Assembly: GCF_010731815.2 (NCBI RefSeq)
Contig: NZ_AP022593.1
Location: 5,208,001-5,272,000 of the forward strand
DNA: 64,000 bases
Reading direction: 5' to 3'
Origin: Mycolicibacterium arabiense
GTDB taxonomy: Bacteria > Actinomycetota > Actinomycetes > Mycobacteriales > Mycobacteriaceae
Under the pieces are notes generated by a model. The model did no database searches, was not told the origin of the DNA, and saw only the letters and a program-made list of their open reading frames with translations. This document shows positions 1 to 9,720 of this stretch, piece after piece; position 1 is the stretch's first letter, and every line of letters starts with the position of its first letter. The position numbers and the translations under genes were made by a program.

Positions 1-1807
1 CTACGCGCAGATCAGCGCGCAATCCGAGCGCGATCTGCTGCTGATGGAGGCGATCGCGATCCCGCTCAGCTTCCTGGTGCTGGTCTGGGTGTTCGGCGGA
101 CTGATCGCCGCCGCGCTACCCATGATGATCGGCGCGTTCGCGATCGTCGGCACCATGTCGGTGCTGCGGTTGATCACATTCGGCACCGACGTGTCCATCT
201 TCGCGCTCAACCTCTCGACGGCCATGGGCCTGGCGCTCGCGATCGACTACACGCTGCTGATCATCAGTCGCTACCGCGACGAACTCGCCGACGGCGTGCC
301 GCGCGAACGGGCGCTGATCCGCACCATGTCGACCGCGGGACGCACGGTGCTGTTCTCCGCCGTGACCGTCGCCCTGTCGATGGCGGCGATGCTGCTGTTC
401 CCGATGTACTTCCTCAAGTCGTTCGCCTACGCGGGCGTCGCCACGGTGGCGTTCGCGGCGTTCGCGGCGGTGGTCATCACCCCCGCCGCCATCTGGATAC
501 TCGGCGAGCGGCTGGATTCGCTGGACGTGCGAAAGCCGTTGCGGCGCCTATTCGGTCGCGGAGAACCGGCGCCGAAGCCCGTGGAGCGGCTGTTCTGGTA
601 CCGGTCGACCAAGATGGTCACGCGGCGTGCCCTGCCGATCGGTCTGGCCGTGGTGGTGTTGCTGCTCGCCCTCGGCGCGCCGTTCCTGTCGGTGAAGTGG
701 GGGTTCCCCGACGATCGCGTGCTGCCGAAGTCGGCGTCCGCGCACGTGGTCGGCGACGAGCTGCGCAACGACTACGCCGAGGACTCGGCCACCGCGGTCT
801 CCGTGGTCATCCCCAACGCGGACGGATTGACGCCCAACGTCATCGAGCGCTACGCCGCGGACCTGTCGCGCGTCGCGGACGTGGCGGCGGTCTCGGCGCC
901 GACCGGCACGTTCGTGGGAGGGAACCGGGTCGGCCCGCCGAGTGCTGCGACCGGCGTCGCCGAGGGCAGCGCATTCCTCACGATCAGCAGCAAGGCACCG
1001 CTGTTCTCCGACGGCTCCGACGCTCAACTCGACGCGTTGCACGCGGTCGCGGGCCCGGACGGGCGGGCCGTGCAGTTCGCCGGCGTGGCCCAGATCAACA
1101 GGGACAGCGTCGATGCCATCACCGAGCGCCTGCCGCTGGTGCTCGGTCTGATCGCGGTCATCACCTTCGGGCTGCTGTTCCTCCTGACCGGCAGCGTGGT
1201 GCTGCCGTTGAAGGCGATCGTGCTCAACGTCCTGTCACTGGCGGCGGCGTTCGGTGCGCTGGTGTGGATCTTCCAGGAGGGACATCTGAGCGCATTCGGC
1301 ACGACGCCCACGGGAACCCTGGTGGCGAACATGCCGGTGCTGCTGTTCTGCATCGCGTTCGGGCTGTCGATGGACTACGAAGTGTTCCTCGTCGCGCGGA
1401 TCCGGGAGTACTGGCTGAAGATGCGCGCCGACGGGCCCGCGACGCTGACGCGCGCCGAGGCCCGCGCGGTCAACGACGAAGCCGTCGCGATGGGTCTGGC
1501 CCGGACCGGCCGCGTCATCACCGCAGCCGCACTCGTCATGTCGATTTCGTTCGCCGCGCTCATCGCCGCGCAGGTGTCGTTCATGCGGATGTTCGGCGTC
1601 GGCCTGACCCTCGCCATCCTCGTCGACGCGACGCTGGTGCGCATGCTGCTGGTGCCGTCGTTCATGCACCTCATGGGTGGCTGGAACTGGTGGGCGCCGA
1701 AGCCGCTGACCCGGCTACACCAGCGCATCGGGATCAGCGAATCCGGACCCGAGGTCGTCGCGGGGCGCCATCGGCTGGTCGATGCCACCGAAGGTCGCGG
1801 GACGTGA
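1..1807 (+). CDS. mmpL13: MMPL/RND-family lipid transporter, C-terminal part (mmpL13-like)
   Basis: This is the 3' part of an MmpL transporter; the reading frame is open to the window edge, so the 5' end is missing. About 600 residues are visible. They begin inside a transmembrane block (AIAIPLSFLVLVWVFGG) with the conserved segment ALAIDYTLLIISRYRDE, then a large extracytoplasmic loop, then a second membrane block containing GLSMDYEVFLVARIRE. The two D-Y pairs in these segments are the proton-relay positions of MmpL/RND proteins. MmpL proteins export lipids across the mycobacterial inner membrane. The stop overlaps the TetR gene by 4 nt. In M. tuberculosis mmpL13 is split in two; here the visible part is intact. 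The symbol rests on remembered synteny with Rv1145-Rv1147, and the substrate is unknown. Confidence 0.85.
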   Translation, partial: YAQISAQSERDLLLMEAIAIPLSFLVLVWVFGGLIAAALPMMIGAFAIVGTMSVLRLITFGTDVSIFALNLSTAMGLALAIDYTLLIISRYRDELADGVPRERALIRTMSTAGRTVLFSAVTVALSMAAMLLFPMYFLKSFAYAGVATVAFAAFAAVVITPAAIWILGERLDSLDVRKPLRRLFGRGEPAPKPVERLFWYRSTKMVTRRALPIGLAVVVLLLALGAPFLSVKWGFPDDRVLPKSASAHVVGDELRNDYAEDSATAVSVVIPNADGLTPNVIERYAADLSRVADVAAVSAPTGTFVGGNRVGPPSAATGVAEGSAFLTISSKAPLFSDGSDAQLDALHAVAGPDGRAVQFAGVAQINRDSVDAITERLPLVLGLIAVITFGLLFLLTGSVVLPLKAIVLNVLSLAAAFGALVWIFQEGHLSAFGTTPTGTLVANMPVLLFCIAFGLSMDYEVFLVARIREYWLKMRADGPATLTRAEARAVNDEAVAMGLARTGRVITAAALVMSISFAALIAAQVSFMRMFGVGLTLAILVDATLVRMLLVPSFMHLMGGWNWWAPKPLTRLHQRIGISESGPEVVAGRHRLVDATEGRGT

Positions 1808-2487
1808 CCGTCGAACACCTCAGGCGACGGCGCGCGCCACGCGGGTCGGGAGACCAACTGCGCGAGGAGATCCTCGACGCGACCACCGACCTCCTGCTGG
1901 AGACCGGGCACGCCAAGGCCGTCTCGATCCGCGCGGTCGCCCACCGGGTGGGCGTCACGCCGCCGTCGATCTACCTGCACTTCGCCGACAAGGACGCCCT
2001 GCTCGATGCCGTGTGCGCGCGGTACTTCGAACGACTCGACGTGGTGATGCAGCAGCTCGCCGCCGACCAGCCGACCACCATCGAGCGTCTCCGCGCACAG
2101 GGCATGGCCTATGTGCGCTTCGCGCTGGACAATCCGGAGCTGTACCGCATCGCCACGATGGGCGATCCGATGCCGGGCAGCGACGTCGACGCGACGCTGA
2201 ACAGCTCGGCCTTCGTGCACCTGCGGGATACGGTGCAGGCCCTCGTCGACGAAGGCATCTACCCGCCAGGGGACGCCACGGTCATGGGGCTCGAGCTGCT
2301 GACGGTCGCCCACGGGGTGGCCGCGCTGCTGATCGCGCGCCCGCACATGCCGTTCGGCGACGCCGAGGAGTTCGCCGACCGGGTGCTGCGCTCGGCGTGC
2401 TTCGGGCGGATCCTGTTGGGGACGGTCGGCACCGACACCGAGCCGCAACAGGCCGTCGAATTCCTGAAGGGGCTGGCCGATGACTGA
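1804..2487 (+). CDS. TetR/AcrR-family transcriptional regulator
   Basis: A 227-residue TetR-type repressor. The N-terminal helix-turn-helix is clear (EEILDATTDLLLETGHAK, then IRAVAHRVGVTPPSIYLHFADKDALLDAV), followed by an all-helical ligand-binding domain. The GTG start is chosen because it overlaps the mmpL stop as GTGA, a translational coupling arrangement, and leaves a normal N-terminal arm before the HTH. The downstream methyltransferase overlaps by 8 nt, so the three genes form one transcription unit. By context it probably controls the transporter operon in response to a small hydrophobic ligand; this is inference, as no operator palindrome is visible because the promoter lies outside the window. 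Confidence 0.9.
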   Translation: MTVEHLRRRRAPRGSGDQLREEILDATTDLLLETGHAKAVSIRAVAHRVGVTPPSIYLHFADKDALLDAVCARYFERLDVVMQQLAADQPTTIERLRAQGMAYVRFALDNPELYRIATMGDPMPGSDVDATLNSSAFVHLRDTVQALVDEGIYPPGDATVMGLELLTVAHGVAALLIARPHMPFGDAEEFADRVLRSACFGRILLGTVGTDTEPQQAVEFLKGLADD

Positions 2488-3118
2488 TCCGGACACCGTT
2501 GACAACCCGTTCTTCGCCAAGATGTGGGCGCGCATGTCCACGCGCGAACCCGAGTCGATCGTGCGGCTGCGCCGGGAGAACCTCCTCGGCCTGACCGGGC
2601 GCGTCCTGGAGGTCGGTGCCGGGACGGGCACCAACTTCGCGTTCTATCCGACGACGGTCACCGAGGTGGTCGCCGTCGAACCCGAGGTGCGGCTCGCCGC
2701 CCTGGCCCGCGAGGCCGCGGCCACGGCGCCGGTGCCCGTCACCGTCTCCACCGAGACGGTCGAACGGTATGCGGGCGCCGAGCCGTTCGACGCCGTGGTG
2801 TGCTCGCTGGTCCTGTGCTCGGTGGCCGACCCCGATGCGGTTCTGCGGCAATTGTTCTCGATGCTGCGGCCGGGAGGCGAGCTGCGCTACCTCGAGCACG
2901 TCGCGGGCACGGGCATGCGAGCGCGGTTGCAGCGCGTGGCCGACGCGACGGTGTGGCCCCGCCTGCTCGGCAACTGCCACACCCACCGGCACACCGAACG
3001 GTCGATCGTGACCGCAGGGTTCGAGGTGGCCGACGCCCGCCGCGAGTGGGTGCTGCCGTCGTGGGTGCCCGCGCCGGTATCGGAGGCGGCCATCGGCCGC
3101 GCGGTCAGGCCGGCGTGA
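2480..3118 (+). CDS. Class I SAM-dependent methyltransferase
   Basis: A 212-residue methyltransferase with a Rossmann fold. Motif I is VLEVGAGTGTNFAFYP near residues 38-53, the acidic end of strand 2 is VVAVEPE, and motif IV/V lies around CSLVLCSVADPDAVL and LRPGGELRYLEHV. This pattern matches the UbiE/Methyltransf_11 group. The position after mmpL13 corresponds to Rv1147 of M. tuberculosis. It overlaps the TetR gene by 8 nt and ends 3 bp before the convergent sirtuin gene. It may modify the lipid that the MmpL protein exports, but that is only a contextual guess. Confidence 0.88.
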   Translation: MTDPDTVDNPFFAKMWARMSTREPESIVRLRRENLLGLTGRVLEVGAGTGTNFAFYPTTVTEVVAVEPEVRLAALAREAAATAPVPVTVSTETVERYAGAEPFDAVVCSLVLCSVADPDAVLRQLFSMLRPGGELRYLEHVAGTGMRARLQRVADATVWPRLLGNCHTHRHTERSIVTAGFEVADARREWVLPSWVPAPVSEAAIGRAVRPA

Positions 3119-3121
3119 GCG

Positions 3122-3844
3122 TCAGCCGAGGAGTGCGGGCAGGCGCTGCAGCAGCGTCGGCAGTGCCGTGGCAGCGGTCTCGCGCAGGCTGAGGGTGGCA
3201 GACGCCGACAGCGCGGTGGCCTCGGGGTTCACCTCGATCACCGGGACGCCGTTGGCCAGCGCCATCTCCGGCAGGCCCGCAGCGGGGTAGACGACCGCCG
3301 ACGTCCCGACCACGATCGCCACGTCGGCGTTGGCGACGGCCTCCACCGACCGGTCCCACGCCTCCGACGGCAGCGCCTCGCCGAACCAGACGACGTTCGG
3401 CCGGATCATGCCGCCGCACGCGCACCTGGGTGGGTTGACGGTCTCGACCGGCTCCGGCATGGCGGGAAGGTCGCCGTCGTAGGCGGCGTCGCAACGGGCG
3501 CAACGGAATTCGAAGAGGCTGCCGTGCAGGTGGTGCACCCGCTGACTGCCCGCGCGTTCGTGCAGGTCGTCGACGTTCTGGGTCACGACGTGCACCTCGG
3601 CGTAGTCCTGCCAGGCCGCGACGGCGCGATGGCCGTCGTTGGGCGCGACCGCCTTCATCATGTAGTGGCGCCACAGATACCAGGCCCACACCTTCTCCGG
3701 ATGACGCTGCCAGCCCTCGGTGCTGGAGATTTCGTACGGGTCGACTTTCGCCCACAGTCCGGTCTCGACGTCGCGGAACGTCGGCACGCCACTCTCGGCT
3801 GAAATGCCTGCTCCGCTGAGCACGGTCACTTGCACGTTCACCAA
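3122..3844 (-). CDS. cobB: NAD-dependent protein deacylase, Sir2 family
   Basis: A 240-residue sirtuin that removes acyl groups from lysines using NAD+. Visible motifs are GAGIS (11-15), [15 protein letters not shown], the catalytic His in HHLHGS, a zinc site of CARC and CACG pairs, and [10 protein letters not shown]. The stretch WYLWR places Tyr56 and Arg59 three residues apart, the arrangement that binds succinyl/malonyl-lysine in SIRT5-type and E. coli CobB-type enzymes, so desuccinylase activity is likely besides deacetylase. It corresponds to Rv1151c. It is divergent from the GntR gene across 28 bp. Confidence 0.93.
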   Translation of the reverse strand: MVNVQVTVLSGAGISAESGVPTFRDVETGLWAKVDPYEISSTEGWQRHPEKVWAWYLWRHYMMKAVAPNDGHRAVAAWQDYAEVHVVTQNVDDLHERAGSQRVHHLHGSLFEFRCARCDAAYDGDLPAMPEPVETVNPPRCACGGMIRPNVVWFGEALPSEAWDRSVEAVANADVAIVVGTSAVVYPAAGLPEMALANGVPVIEVNPEATALSASATLSLRETAATALPTLLQRLPALLG

Positions 3845-3872
3845 AGTAGCCGTTCTTGGCCATACTGTGCAG

Positions 3873-4238
3873 GTGACCGATTTGGGGGAATGGGTTCGCG
3901 TCGATCCGCAGGCTGCGAGACCTCTGTTCGATCAATTGCGGGTGCAGATCATCGAGGGCATTCGGGAGGGCAGGCTGACGCCGGGGACGCGGCTGCCCAC
4001 CGTGCGCGAACTCGCCACGCAATTGTCGATGGCGGTGAACACCGTCGCGCGGGCCTACCGGGAGCTGGAGTCCGCAGGCATCGTCGAGACCAGGGGGAGG
4101 TTCGGCACGTTCGTGGCCAGGGCCGATCCCGCCGACTCGGCGATGGCGAGCGCAGCTCACGCCTACGCGGCCGCCGCCCGCTCCCTCGGCGTGGACAAGG
4201 CCGCGGCGCTCAAGTACGTCGAAGCGGCGTTCGGTTAG
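3873..4238 (+). CDS. GntR-family regulator, short YtrA-like
   Basis: A 121-residue regulator with a winged HTH at residues 10-80 ([58 protein letters not shown]) and only a short C-terminal helical tail, typical of the YtrA subfamily that usually controls transporters or nearby genes. The GTG start is 4 nt after a TACTGT -10-like hexamer at 3863-3868, which also lies between this gene and the divergent sirtuin gene. An upstream GTG at 3867 in the same frame is possible. The 3' end overlaps the convergent methyltransferase by 4 nt. It matches Rv1152 by position. Confidence 0.88.
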   Translation: MTDLGEWVRVDPQAARPLFDQLRVQIIEGIREGRLTPGTRLPTVRELATQLSMAVNTVARAYRELESAGIVETRGRFGTFVARADPADSAMASAAHAYAAAARSLGVDKAAALKYVEAAFG

Positions 4239-5074
4239 CCGAATTCGAGCAGGGTGAACGCCGGCCGCACGGGGTCGAACAGCGGTATCCGCTGGATCGC
4301 CCACAGTGCTGCGTTGAACACCCGGCCGCGGCCCGCAGGCAGCGCCACGTCGTGCACGGCCCGGACGCCGGGTACCACGTCGACGAGTTTGGCGGCCTCG
4401 GACGCCGACATGCTGAACGGCATCGGGGGCACCTTGTAGCGCATCGACGTCCGCATGCCGCGGCGAGCGATCCAGGCGAACCACGACGGCGGCAGGTCGA
4501 ACATCATGGCACCGCCGGGGAAGCGCTTCGCGCATTCGGTGATCAGCGCCATCGCCTCGGTCGGCTGCAGGTACATCAGCAGGCCCTCCGCCGTGATGAA
4601 CACGCCGTCGGTCGGGTCGACGCGGTCCATCCAGCCGTAGTCGAGCGCCGACTGGGCGGCGACCTCGACGCGATCGGACTGTGGCAGCAGCTTGTTGCGC
4701 AGTTCGACGATGGGCGGCAGGTCGACGGTGAGCCAGCGGAACTTCCCGCCGGCGTGGGTCGAAAGCCGCCAGAAACTCGTCTGCAGACCCTCGGCCAGCG
4801 CCACGACGGTGGCCGCCGGGTGGTCGCGCAGATACGTGCGGGTCGCGTCGTCGAATGCGAGCGCTCGAATAGCCATGTCCTGGCGGCGGGCGTACCCGAA
4901 CTTCGCGAAGTCGTAGTCGATCTTGTCGACGAGCGTGACTGCCATCGGATCGTCGATGATCGCGTCGGGCCTGCGGGCCTCGCTGGCGCGGACCTGCAAC
5001 GTCAGCAGCGCGGTCTCCGAAACGCCGGACAGGACGGCGTCGACCTTGGATTCCGGGCGGGGTGTCGAAGTCAC
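4235..5074 (-). CDS. LCM/TIGR00027-type SAM-dependent methyltransferase
   Basis: A 279-residue protein of the mycobacterial leucine-carboxyl-methyltransferase-like family. It shows the family's [18 protein letters not shown]-terminal block, [15 protein letters not shown] as the SAM-binding loop, [13 protein letters not shown], and [12 protein letters not shown]. Such proteins are O- or carboxyl-methyltransferases of mostly unknown substrate. GTG is taken as the start because a TACATT -10 hexamer lies at 5087-5082, 7 nt upstream. A paralogue lies immediately upstream on the same strand. This position matches Rv1153c (omt). Confidence 0.88.
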   Translation of the reverse strand: MTSTPRPESKVDAVLSGVSETALLTLQVRASEARRPDAIIDDPMAVTLVDKIDYDFAKFGYARRQDMAIRALAFDDATRTYLRDHPAATVVALAEGLQTSFWRLSTHAGGKFRWLTVDLPPIVELRNKLLPQSDRVEVAAQSALDYGWMDRVDPTDGVFITAEGLLMYLQPTEAMALITECAKRFPGGAMMFDLPPSWFAWIARRGMRTSMRYKVPPMPFSMSASEAAKLVDVVPGVRAVHDVALPAGRGRVFNAALWAIQRIPLFDPVRPAFTLLEFG

Positions 5075-5114
5075 CTTCGCGAATGTACCGAAGGCCGGGA
5101 AACGGTCCGGTTCG

Positions 5115-5930
5115 TCAGCGGAACTCGAGCAGCGTGATGCTGGGCCGCGCCCGGCGTATCGGTCCGACGTGGTCGAGCCCAGGCCACGCCTTGAACAGCC
5201 CGCGTCCCGACGGGTAGGCGACGTCGCGAGCGGCTGCCACCCCGGGGATGCGGCCCGCCAGTCCTAGGGCCTCGTCGGCGCTCTGACCGAGCGGCATCGG
5301 GGGTGTGACGTAGCGGTCGGAGAGCTTGAAGCCCTTGAGCGTCCGCCTGCTGAACCAGCGCGGAATCGAGTCGAACATCATCCGACCGCCCGGGAACCTG
5401 GCCGCGCACTCGCGGATCAGTCCGATCGCACCGTCGGGGTCGAGGTACATCAGCAGACCCTCGGCGGTGATGAAGGCCCCGTGCGTCGAGTCGACCCGGT
5501 CCATCCACGAGGTGTCCAGCGCGGACTGTGCGAGCTCGACGATCCTGTCGTCGCGGGGGAGCAGACGCCTGCGCAGCTCCATCACCGGTGGCAGATCGAT
5601 GGAGTACCAGCGTGATTCGCCAAGGACGCCCTCCCGGTCGAGGCGCCAGAAGCTGGTCTGTAGTCCCTCGGCCAGTGCGACGACGGCTGCCTTGGGATGG
5701 GTGGTCAGGTAGTCGCGTGCTGCGGCGTCGAACGCAACGGCGCGCAGGCCGTGCGACTGGTTGGGCTTACCGAACTTGAGGTAGTCGTAGGAGATCGTGT
5801 CGAACAGCGTCACCGCCCACGGGTCGCGGATCACGCCGTCGGACCGCTTGGCCTCGGAGGCGCGGTTGTGCAGGGTCCACAGGGTGGTTGCCGACACGCC
5901 CTCCAAGCCGTTGCCGTCGATCGCGCTCAT
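5115..5930 (-). CDS. LCM/TIGR00027-type SAM-dependent methyltransferase (paralogue)
   Basis: A 271-residue paralogue of the preceding entry, sharing [49 protein letters not shown] and [12 protein letters not shown], and ending in the same TLLEF tail. The ATG at 5930 is preferred over one at 5939 because the hexamer TACGAT (5943-5938) lies 7 nt upstream of it and would overlap the earlier ATG. The two genes are about 40 bp apart and look like a tandem duplication that has diverged; each appears to have its own promoter. The substrate is unknown. Confidence 0.86.
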   Translation of the reverse strand: MSAIDGNGLEGVSATTLWTLHNRASEAKRSDGVIRDPWAVTLFDTISYDYLKFGKPNQSHGLRAVAFDAAARDYLTTHPKAAVVALAEGLQTSFWRLDREGVLGESRWYSIDLPPVMELRRRLLPRDDRIVELAQSALDTSWMDRVDSTHGAFITAEGLLMYLDPDGAIGLIRECAARFPGGRMMFDSIPRWFSRRTLKGFKLSDRYVTPPMPLGQSADEALGLAGRIPGVAAARDVAYPSGRGLFKAWPGLDHVGPIRRARPSITLLEFR

Positions 5931-5986
5931 GCCAGTCATCGTAGGTACCGTCGCGAAAACGAGGTCGGCTCCGTTGCATGCGGTCG

Positions 5987-6442
<456 letters not shown>

Positions 6443-6487
6443 CCGGCCGCTCGGGAAAAGGTCGCGCCGACGTAGCGTCCGGCAGGC

Positions 6488-6493
6488 TACTGT
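6488..6493 (+). promoter_or_regulatory. -10 hexamer TACTGT of the DUF5302 gene
   Basis: TACTGT lies exactly 6 nt before ATG at 6500, again leaderless geometry. Confidence 0.55.
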
Positions 6494-6499
6494 TCGTCC

Positions 6500-6667
6500 A
6501 TGGCCGATGAACCCGAGGACGACAACAAGCGCAAGTTCCGCGAGGCGCTCGAGCGCAAGAAGGCCAACTCCGGGAACGGGTCGACGCCCACCGCGGGTGG
6601 GAACAAGCAACCACGTTCGCACGGCCCCGCCGAGAGTCGACGCGAGTTCCGCCGCAAGAGCGGCTAG
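6500..6667 (+). CDS. Small DUF5302-type protein
   Basis: A 55-residue, highly charged protein: acidic N-terminus (MADEPEDDNKRKFREALERK), a Ser/Gly/Pro linker and a basic C-terminus (ESRREFRRKSG). It has no membrane segment or cysteine and is probably largely disordered with one short amphipathic helix. It matches the actinobacterial DUF5302 family of unknown function. The ATG is supported by the TACTGT box 6 nt upstream. The 80 bp between its stop and the convergent MFS gene contain imperfect inverted repeats (6670-6740) that may end both transcripts. Confidence 0.8.
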   Translation: MADEPEDDNKRKFREALERKKANSGNGSTPTAGGNKQPRSHGPAESRREFRRKSG

Positions 6668-6748
6668 CGAACCGAGGCCCGCACCGACGCCTTGCCGCCG
6701 AGGCGATGCACAGGCGGCCGAGGGGTTCTCGGGCCTAGGTAGAACCAC

Positions 6749-7948
6749 TCAATTCGCGGCGGGGACCCGCCTGCCCGCTCGTTCCTGCCACAGGATCGCG
6801 GCCAGGCAGAGTGCCGAGAGCACCGCGACCGCGATCGCGAACGTGATGCCCGCGGTGCGCAGCCCCCAGTGCTCCGCGGCGACGCCCGCGCCGACGACGG
6901 GCAGCGAGATCGCCACGTAGGCCACCACGAAGTACGTCGAGCTGACCTCGGCGCGGCGCTCGGCAGGAGTGCCCTCCACGACGGCGGCCAGCCCGCGACT
7001 GAAGCTGATGCCTTGCCCGACGCCCGCGATCACGGCCGCCGCGATCAGCGTGGGCAGCGACGAGAAGTGCAGCGCGAGAGCCAACGTCGCCATGCCGAGC
7101 ACGAGGATGCCGCACCCGACGGCGACTGCACGCTGGGCGTTGGTCCGTCGCGCGCAGATCTGGGCGATCGCCGAGGCGACGAAGATCGTGCTGGCCACCA
7201 GTCCGGCGACGGCGTGGTTGCCGATTCCGATCACGGTCGACAGGAACGACGGCGCGACGGCCATGAACAGTCCCGTCACCGTGAAACCCGCGAAGGCAGC
7301 CGTGGCCGCGGTGATGAACACCGGGCGCACCACCGGGGGAATCGACAGGCGCTGCAGGCCGATTCGGCCCGAGCGGGGCGCCGTCTCCGGCACCAGCAGC
7401 ACTGCGACAGCCGCCACGAGCATCGCGGCGATGTGCACGACGAACGGGAGGATCAGGGGGTGCGGTGCGTACTGGACGAGTAGTCCCGCGACCACCGGGC
7501 CGAGGCTCAGCCCGCCGATGTTCGCGATGGTGGCCACGACGGCCGCGAACTCGCGGCGGGACTCCGGGGCGGCTTCGACGATCGCGGCGGTCGCGGTCCC
7601 TGTGGCGATGCCCGCGGAGAACCCCGAAAGCAGCCGCCCAATCAGCAGCACCGGGACGGTGTCGGCGAACAGGAACACCACCGCGCTGGCGACGGCGAAG
7701 CCGACGGCCGCCAGCAGCATCGGGCGCCGGCCGATCGCATCGGACCACCTGCCGAACACCAACAGAGCGGTGAGCACGCCGACCGCGTAGGTCGAGAAGA
7801 TCACCGTCGTGGTCAGCACGTCGAAGTGCATGCGCTCGGCGTACAGCGCATAGATCGGCGTGGGCAGCGTGGTGCCCATCATTGCGGCGGCGAACAGGTA
7901 GGCCAGCAGCGCCAACCCGTAGCGCCGGGTAGCGGTCGGAGACGTCAC
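6749..7948 (-). CDS. Major facilitator superfamily transporter
   Basis: A 12-helix MFS exporter of about 399 residues. The motif A-like loop between helices 2 and 3 reads VFGRWSDAIGRRPML, and helix 5 contains the glycine-rich LIGRLLSGFSAGIATGTATA typical of drug/H+ antiporters. A central cytoplasmic loop (PRSGRIGLQRLSIPPVV) separates the two six-helix halves. The start is taken at GTG 7948 (VTSPTATRRYG), just before helix 1; an upstream GTG near 7978 would add ten residues. The substrate cannot be told. It is not part of the M. tuberculosis order, so it belongs to the accessory block. Confidence 0.87.
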   Translation of the reverse strand: MTSPTATRRYGLALLAYLFAAAMMGTTLPTPIYALYAERMHFDVLTTTVIFSTYAVGVLTALLVFGRWSDAIGRRPMLLAAVGFAVASAVVFLFADTVPVLLIGRLLSGFSAGIATGTATAAIVEAAPESRREFAAVVATIANIGGLSLGPVVAGLLVQYAPHPLILPFVVHIAAMLVAAVAVLLVPETAPRSGRIGLQRLSIPPVVRPVFITAATAAFAGFTVTGLFMAVAPSFLSTVIGIGNHAVAGLVASTIFVASAIAQICARRTNAQRAVAVGCGILVLGMATLALALHFSSLPTLIAAAVIAGVGQGISFSRGLAAVVEGTPAERRAEVSSTYFVVAYVAISLPVVGAGVAAEHWGLRTAGITFAIAVAVLSALCLAAILWQERAGRRVPAAN

Positions 7949-8028
7949 ACGTCGAGTGTCGAGCACGAACCCACACAACGCTGGCCGGGGGCGTGGCCTT
8001 CCCGGGTCATCCGGCAGCCCCCAGACGC

Positions 8029-8085
8029 CGAGATAGCGCTGACGGCGGTGAACTGCGAGTGGCAGTGGCCGTCAGCGCTATCTCG
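8029..8085. terminator. 18-bp perfect inverted repeat (hairpin C)
   Basis: Arms 8029-8046 and 8068-8085 are perfectly complementary (core GAGATAGCGCTGACGGC) with a 21-nt loop. It starts 10 bp beyond the stop of the symporter gene, so it can act as its terminator; it has no U-tract, as is usual in mycobacteria. It also lies just upstream of the MFS gene. Confidence 0.6.
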
Positions 8086-8094
8086 ATGCGACCG

Positions 8095-9720
8095 CTAGTG
8101 CGAGATGGCCTTCTCCGCGCCGATGCCGGTCAGCGAGCGGACCTCCATCTCGGCCGCCACCTTGGGGTCCTCGTTGTCCGGGGAGGTCAGCGTGCCGACG
8201 ATGCCGAGGATGAACGCCAGCGGGATCGACACGATGCCGGGGTTGGCCAGCGGGAACCAGGCGATGTCGACGCCGGGGATCATCGCGGTCTTCGATCCGG
8301 TCACGGCCGGGGAGAAGACGATGAGCACGATCGTCGAGATCAGGCCGCCGTACATGCTCCACAGCGCACCGCGGGTGTTGAACCGCCGCCAGTACAGCGA
8401 GTAGATGATCGTCGGCAGGTTGGCCGCCGCGGCGACGGCGAACGCCAGCGCCACCAGGAACGCGATGTTCTGGCCGTTGGCGAGGATGCCGAGGCCGATC
8501 GCCAGGATGCCGAGCACCACCGCGGTGATCCGGGAGACGCGCACCTGCTCGTCCTCGGTCACCTGGCCACGCTTGATCACGCTGGCGTACACGTCGTGGG
8601 CGAACGACGCCGACGCCGTGATGGTCAGCCCGGCCACCACCGCGAGGATGGTCGCGAACGCGACCGCGGAGATGATGCCGAGCAGGATGACCCCGCCGAG
8701 TTCGAACGCGAGCAGCGGTGCCGCGGAGTTGACCCCGCCCGGTGCGCCGAGGATGCGGTCGGGCCCGACGATTGCGGCGGCGCCGTAGCCGAGCGCGAGG
8801 GTGAACAGGTAGAACGCGCCGATCAGCGCGATCGCCCACACCACCGAGCGACGGGCTTCCTTGGCCGTGGGCACGGTGTAGAAGCGCATCAGGACGTGCG
8901 GGAGGCCCGCGGTGCCCAGCACCAGCGCCAGCGCCAGGGAGATGAAGTTGATCTGCGAGGTCAGCGATCCGCCGTACTGAGCACCGGGCGCCAGCACGTC
9001 GCGGTTGGCGACGCCTTCGGTGGTGGCGCTGGAGATCGCGGCCTGTGCGGAACCGAGGATCTCGGAGAAGTTCAGGCCGAACTTCGCCAGCACCATGATC
9101 GTCATGACCGCGGCGCCGGTGATCAGCAGTACCGCCTTGATGATCTGCACCCAGGTGGTGCCCTTCATGCCGCCGACGAGCACGTACACGATCATCAGCA
9201 CGCCGACGACGGCGATCACGACCGCCTGGCCGGACTTGCTGGTGATGTCGAGCAGCAGGGCGACCAGGCCACCCGCACCGGCCATCTGGGCCAGCAGGTA
9301 GAACAGCGACACCATCAGCGTCGTGGTGGCGGCGGCCATCCGGACCGGACGCTGCTTGAGCCGGAAGCTCAGGACGTCGGCCATGGTGAACTTGCCGGTG
9401 TTGCGCAGCAATTCGGCCACCAGCAGCAGCGCGACGAGCCACGCGACGAGGAACCCGATCGAGTACAGAAAGCCGTCGTAGCCGTACACGGCGATGGCGC
9501 CCGCGATGCCGAGGAAGCTGGCGGCCGACAGGTAGTCGCCCGCGATGGCGATGCCGTTCTGCGGTCCGGAGAAGCCGCGCCCGCCGGTGAAGAACTCGTC
9601 GGCGGTGGCGTTCTTCTTGCTGGCCCGGATCACCACGATCATCGTGACGACCACGAACAGCGAGAAGATGCCGATGTTGGCTACGGGGTTGCCGACGGTC
9701 TCGGCGGCGAGGTAGGTCAC
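8095..9720 (-). CDS. Sodium/solute symporter, cation-acetate (ActP) type
   Basis: A 541-residue polytopic membrane protein (about 13 helices) of the SSF family. Diagnostic segments are FFTGGRGFSGPQNGIAIAGDYLSAASFLGI, the central SINFISLALALVLGTAGLPHVLMRFYTVP stretch and LVGGMKGTTWVQIIKAVLL. This pattern is the ActP/MctP acetate-pyruvate symporter group. The GTG start overlaps the stop of the upstream DUF485 gene as GTGA, so the two are translationally coupled. ActP with a DUF485 partner is a standard pair in bacteria. It likely imports acetate or another short monocarboxylate with Na+ or H+. Confidence 0.92.
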   Translation of the reverse strand: MTYLAAETVGNPVANIGIFSLFVVVTMIVVIRASKKNATADEFFTGGRGFSGPQNGIAIAGDYLSAASFLGIAGAIAVYGYDGFLYSIGFLVAWLVALLLVAELLRNTGKFTMADVLSFRLKQRPVRMAAATTTLMVSLFYLLAQMAGAGGLVALLLDITSKSGQAVVIAVVGVLMIVYVLVGGMKGTTWVQIIKAVLLITGAAVMTIMVLAKFGLNFSEILGSAQAAISSATTEGVANRDVLAPGAQYGGSLTSQINFISLALALVLGTAGLPHVLMRFYTVPTAKEARRSVVWAIALIGAFYLFTLALGYGAAAIVGPDRILGAPGGVNSAAPLLAFELGGVILLGIISAVAFATILAVVAGLTITASASFAHDVYASVIKRGQVTEDEQVRVSRITAVVLGILAIGLGILANGQNIAFLVALAFAVAAAANLPTIIYSLYWRRFNTRGALWSMYGGLISTIVLIVFSPAVTGSKTAMIPGVDIAWFPLANPGIVSIPLAFILGIVGTLTSPDNEDPKVAAEMEVRSLTGIGAEKAISH

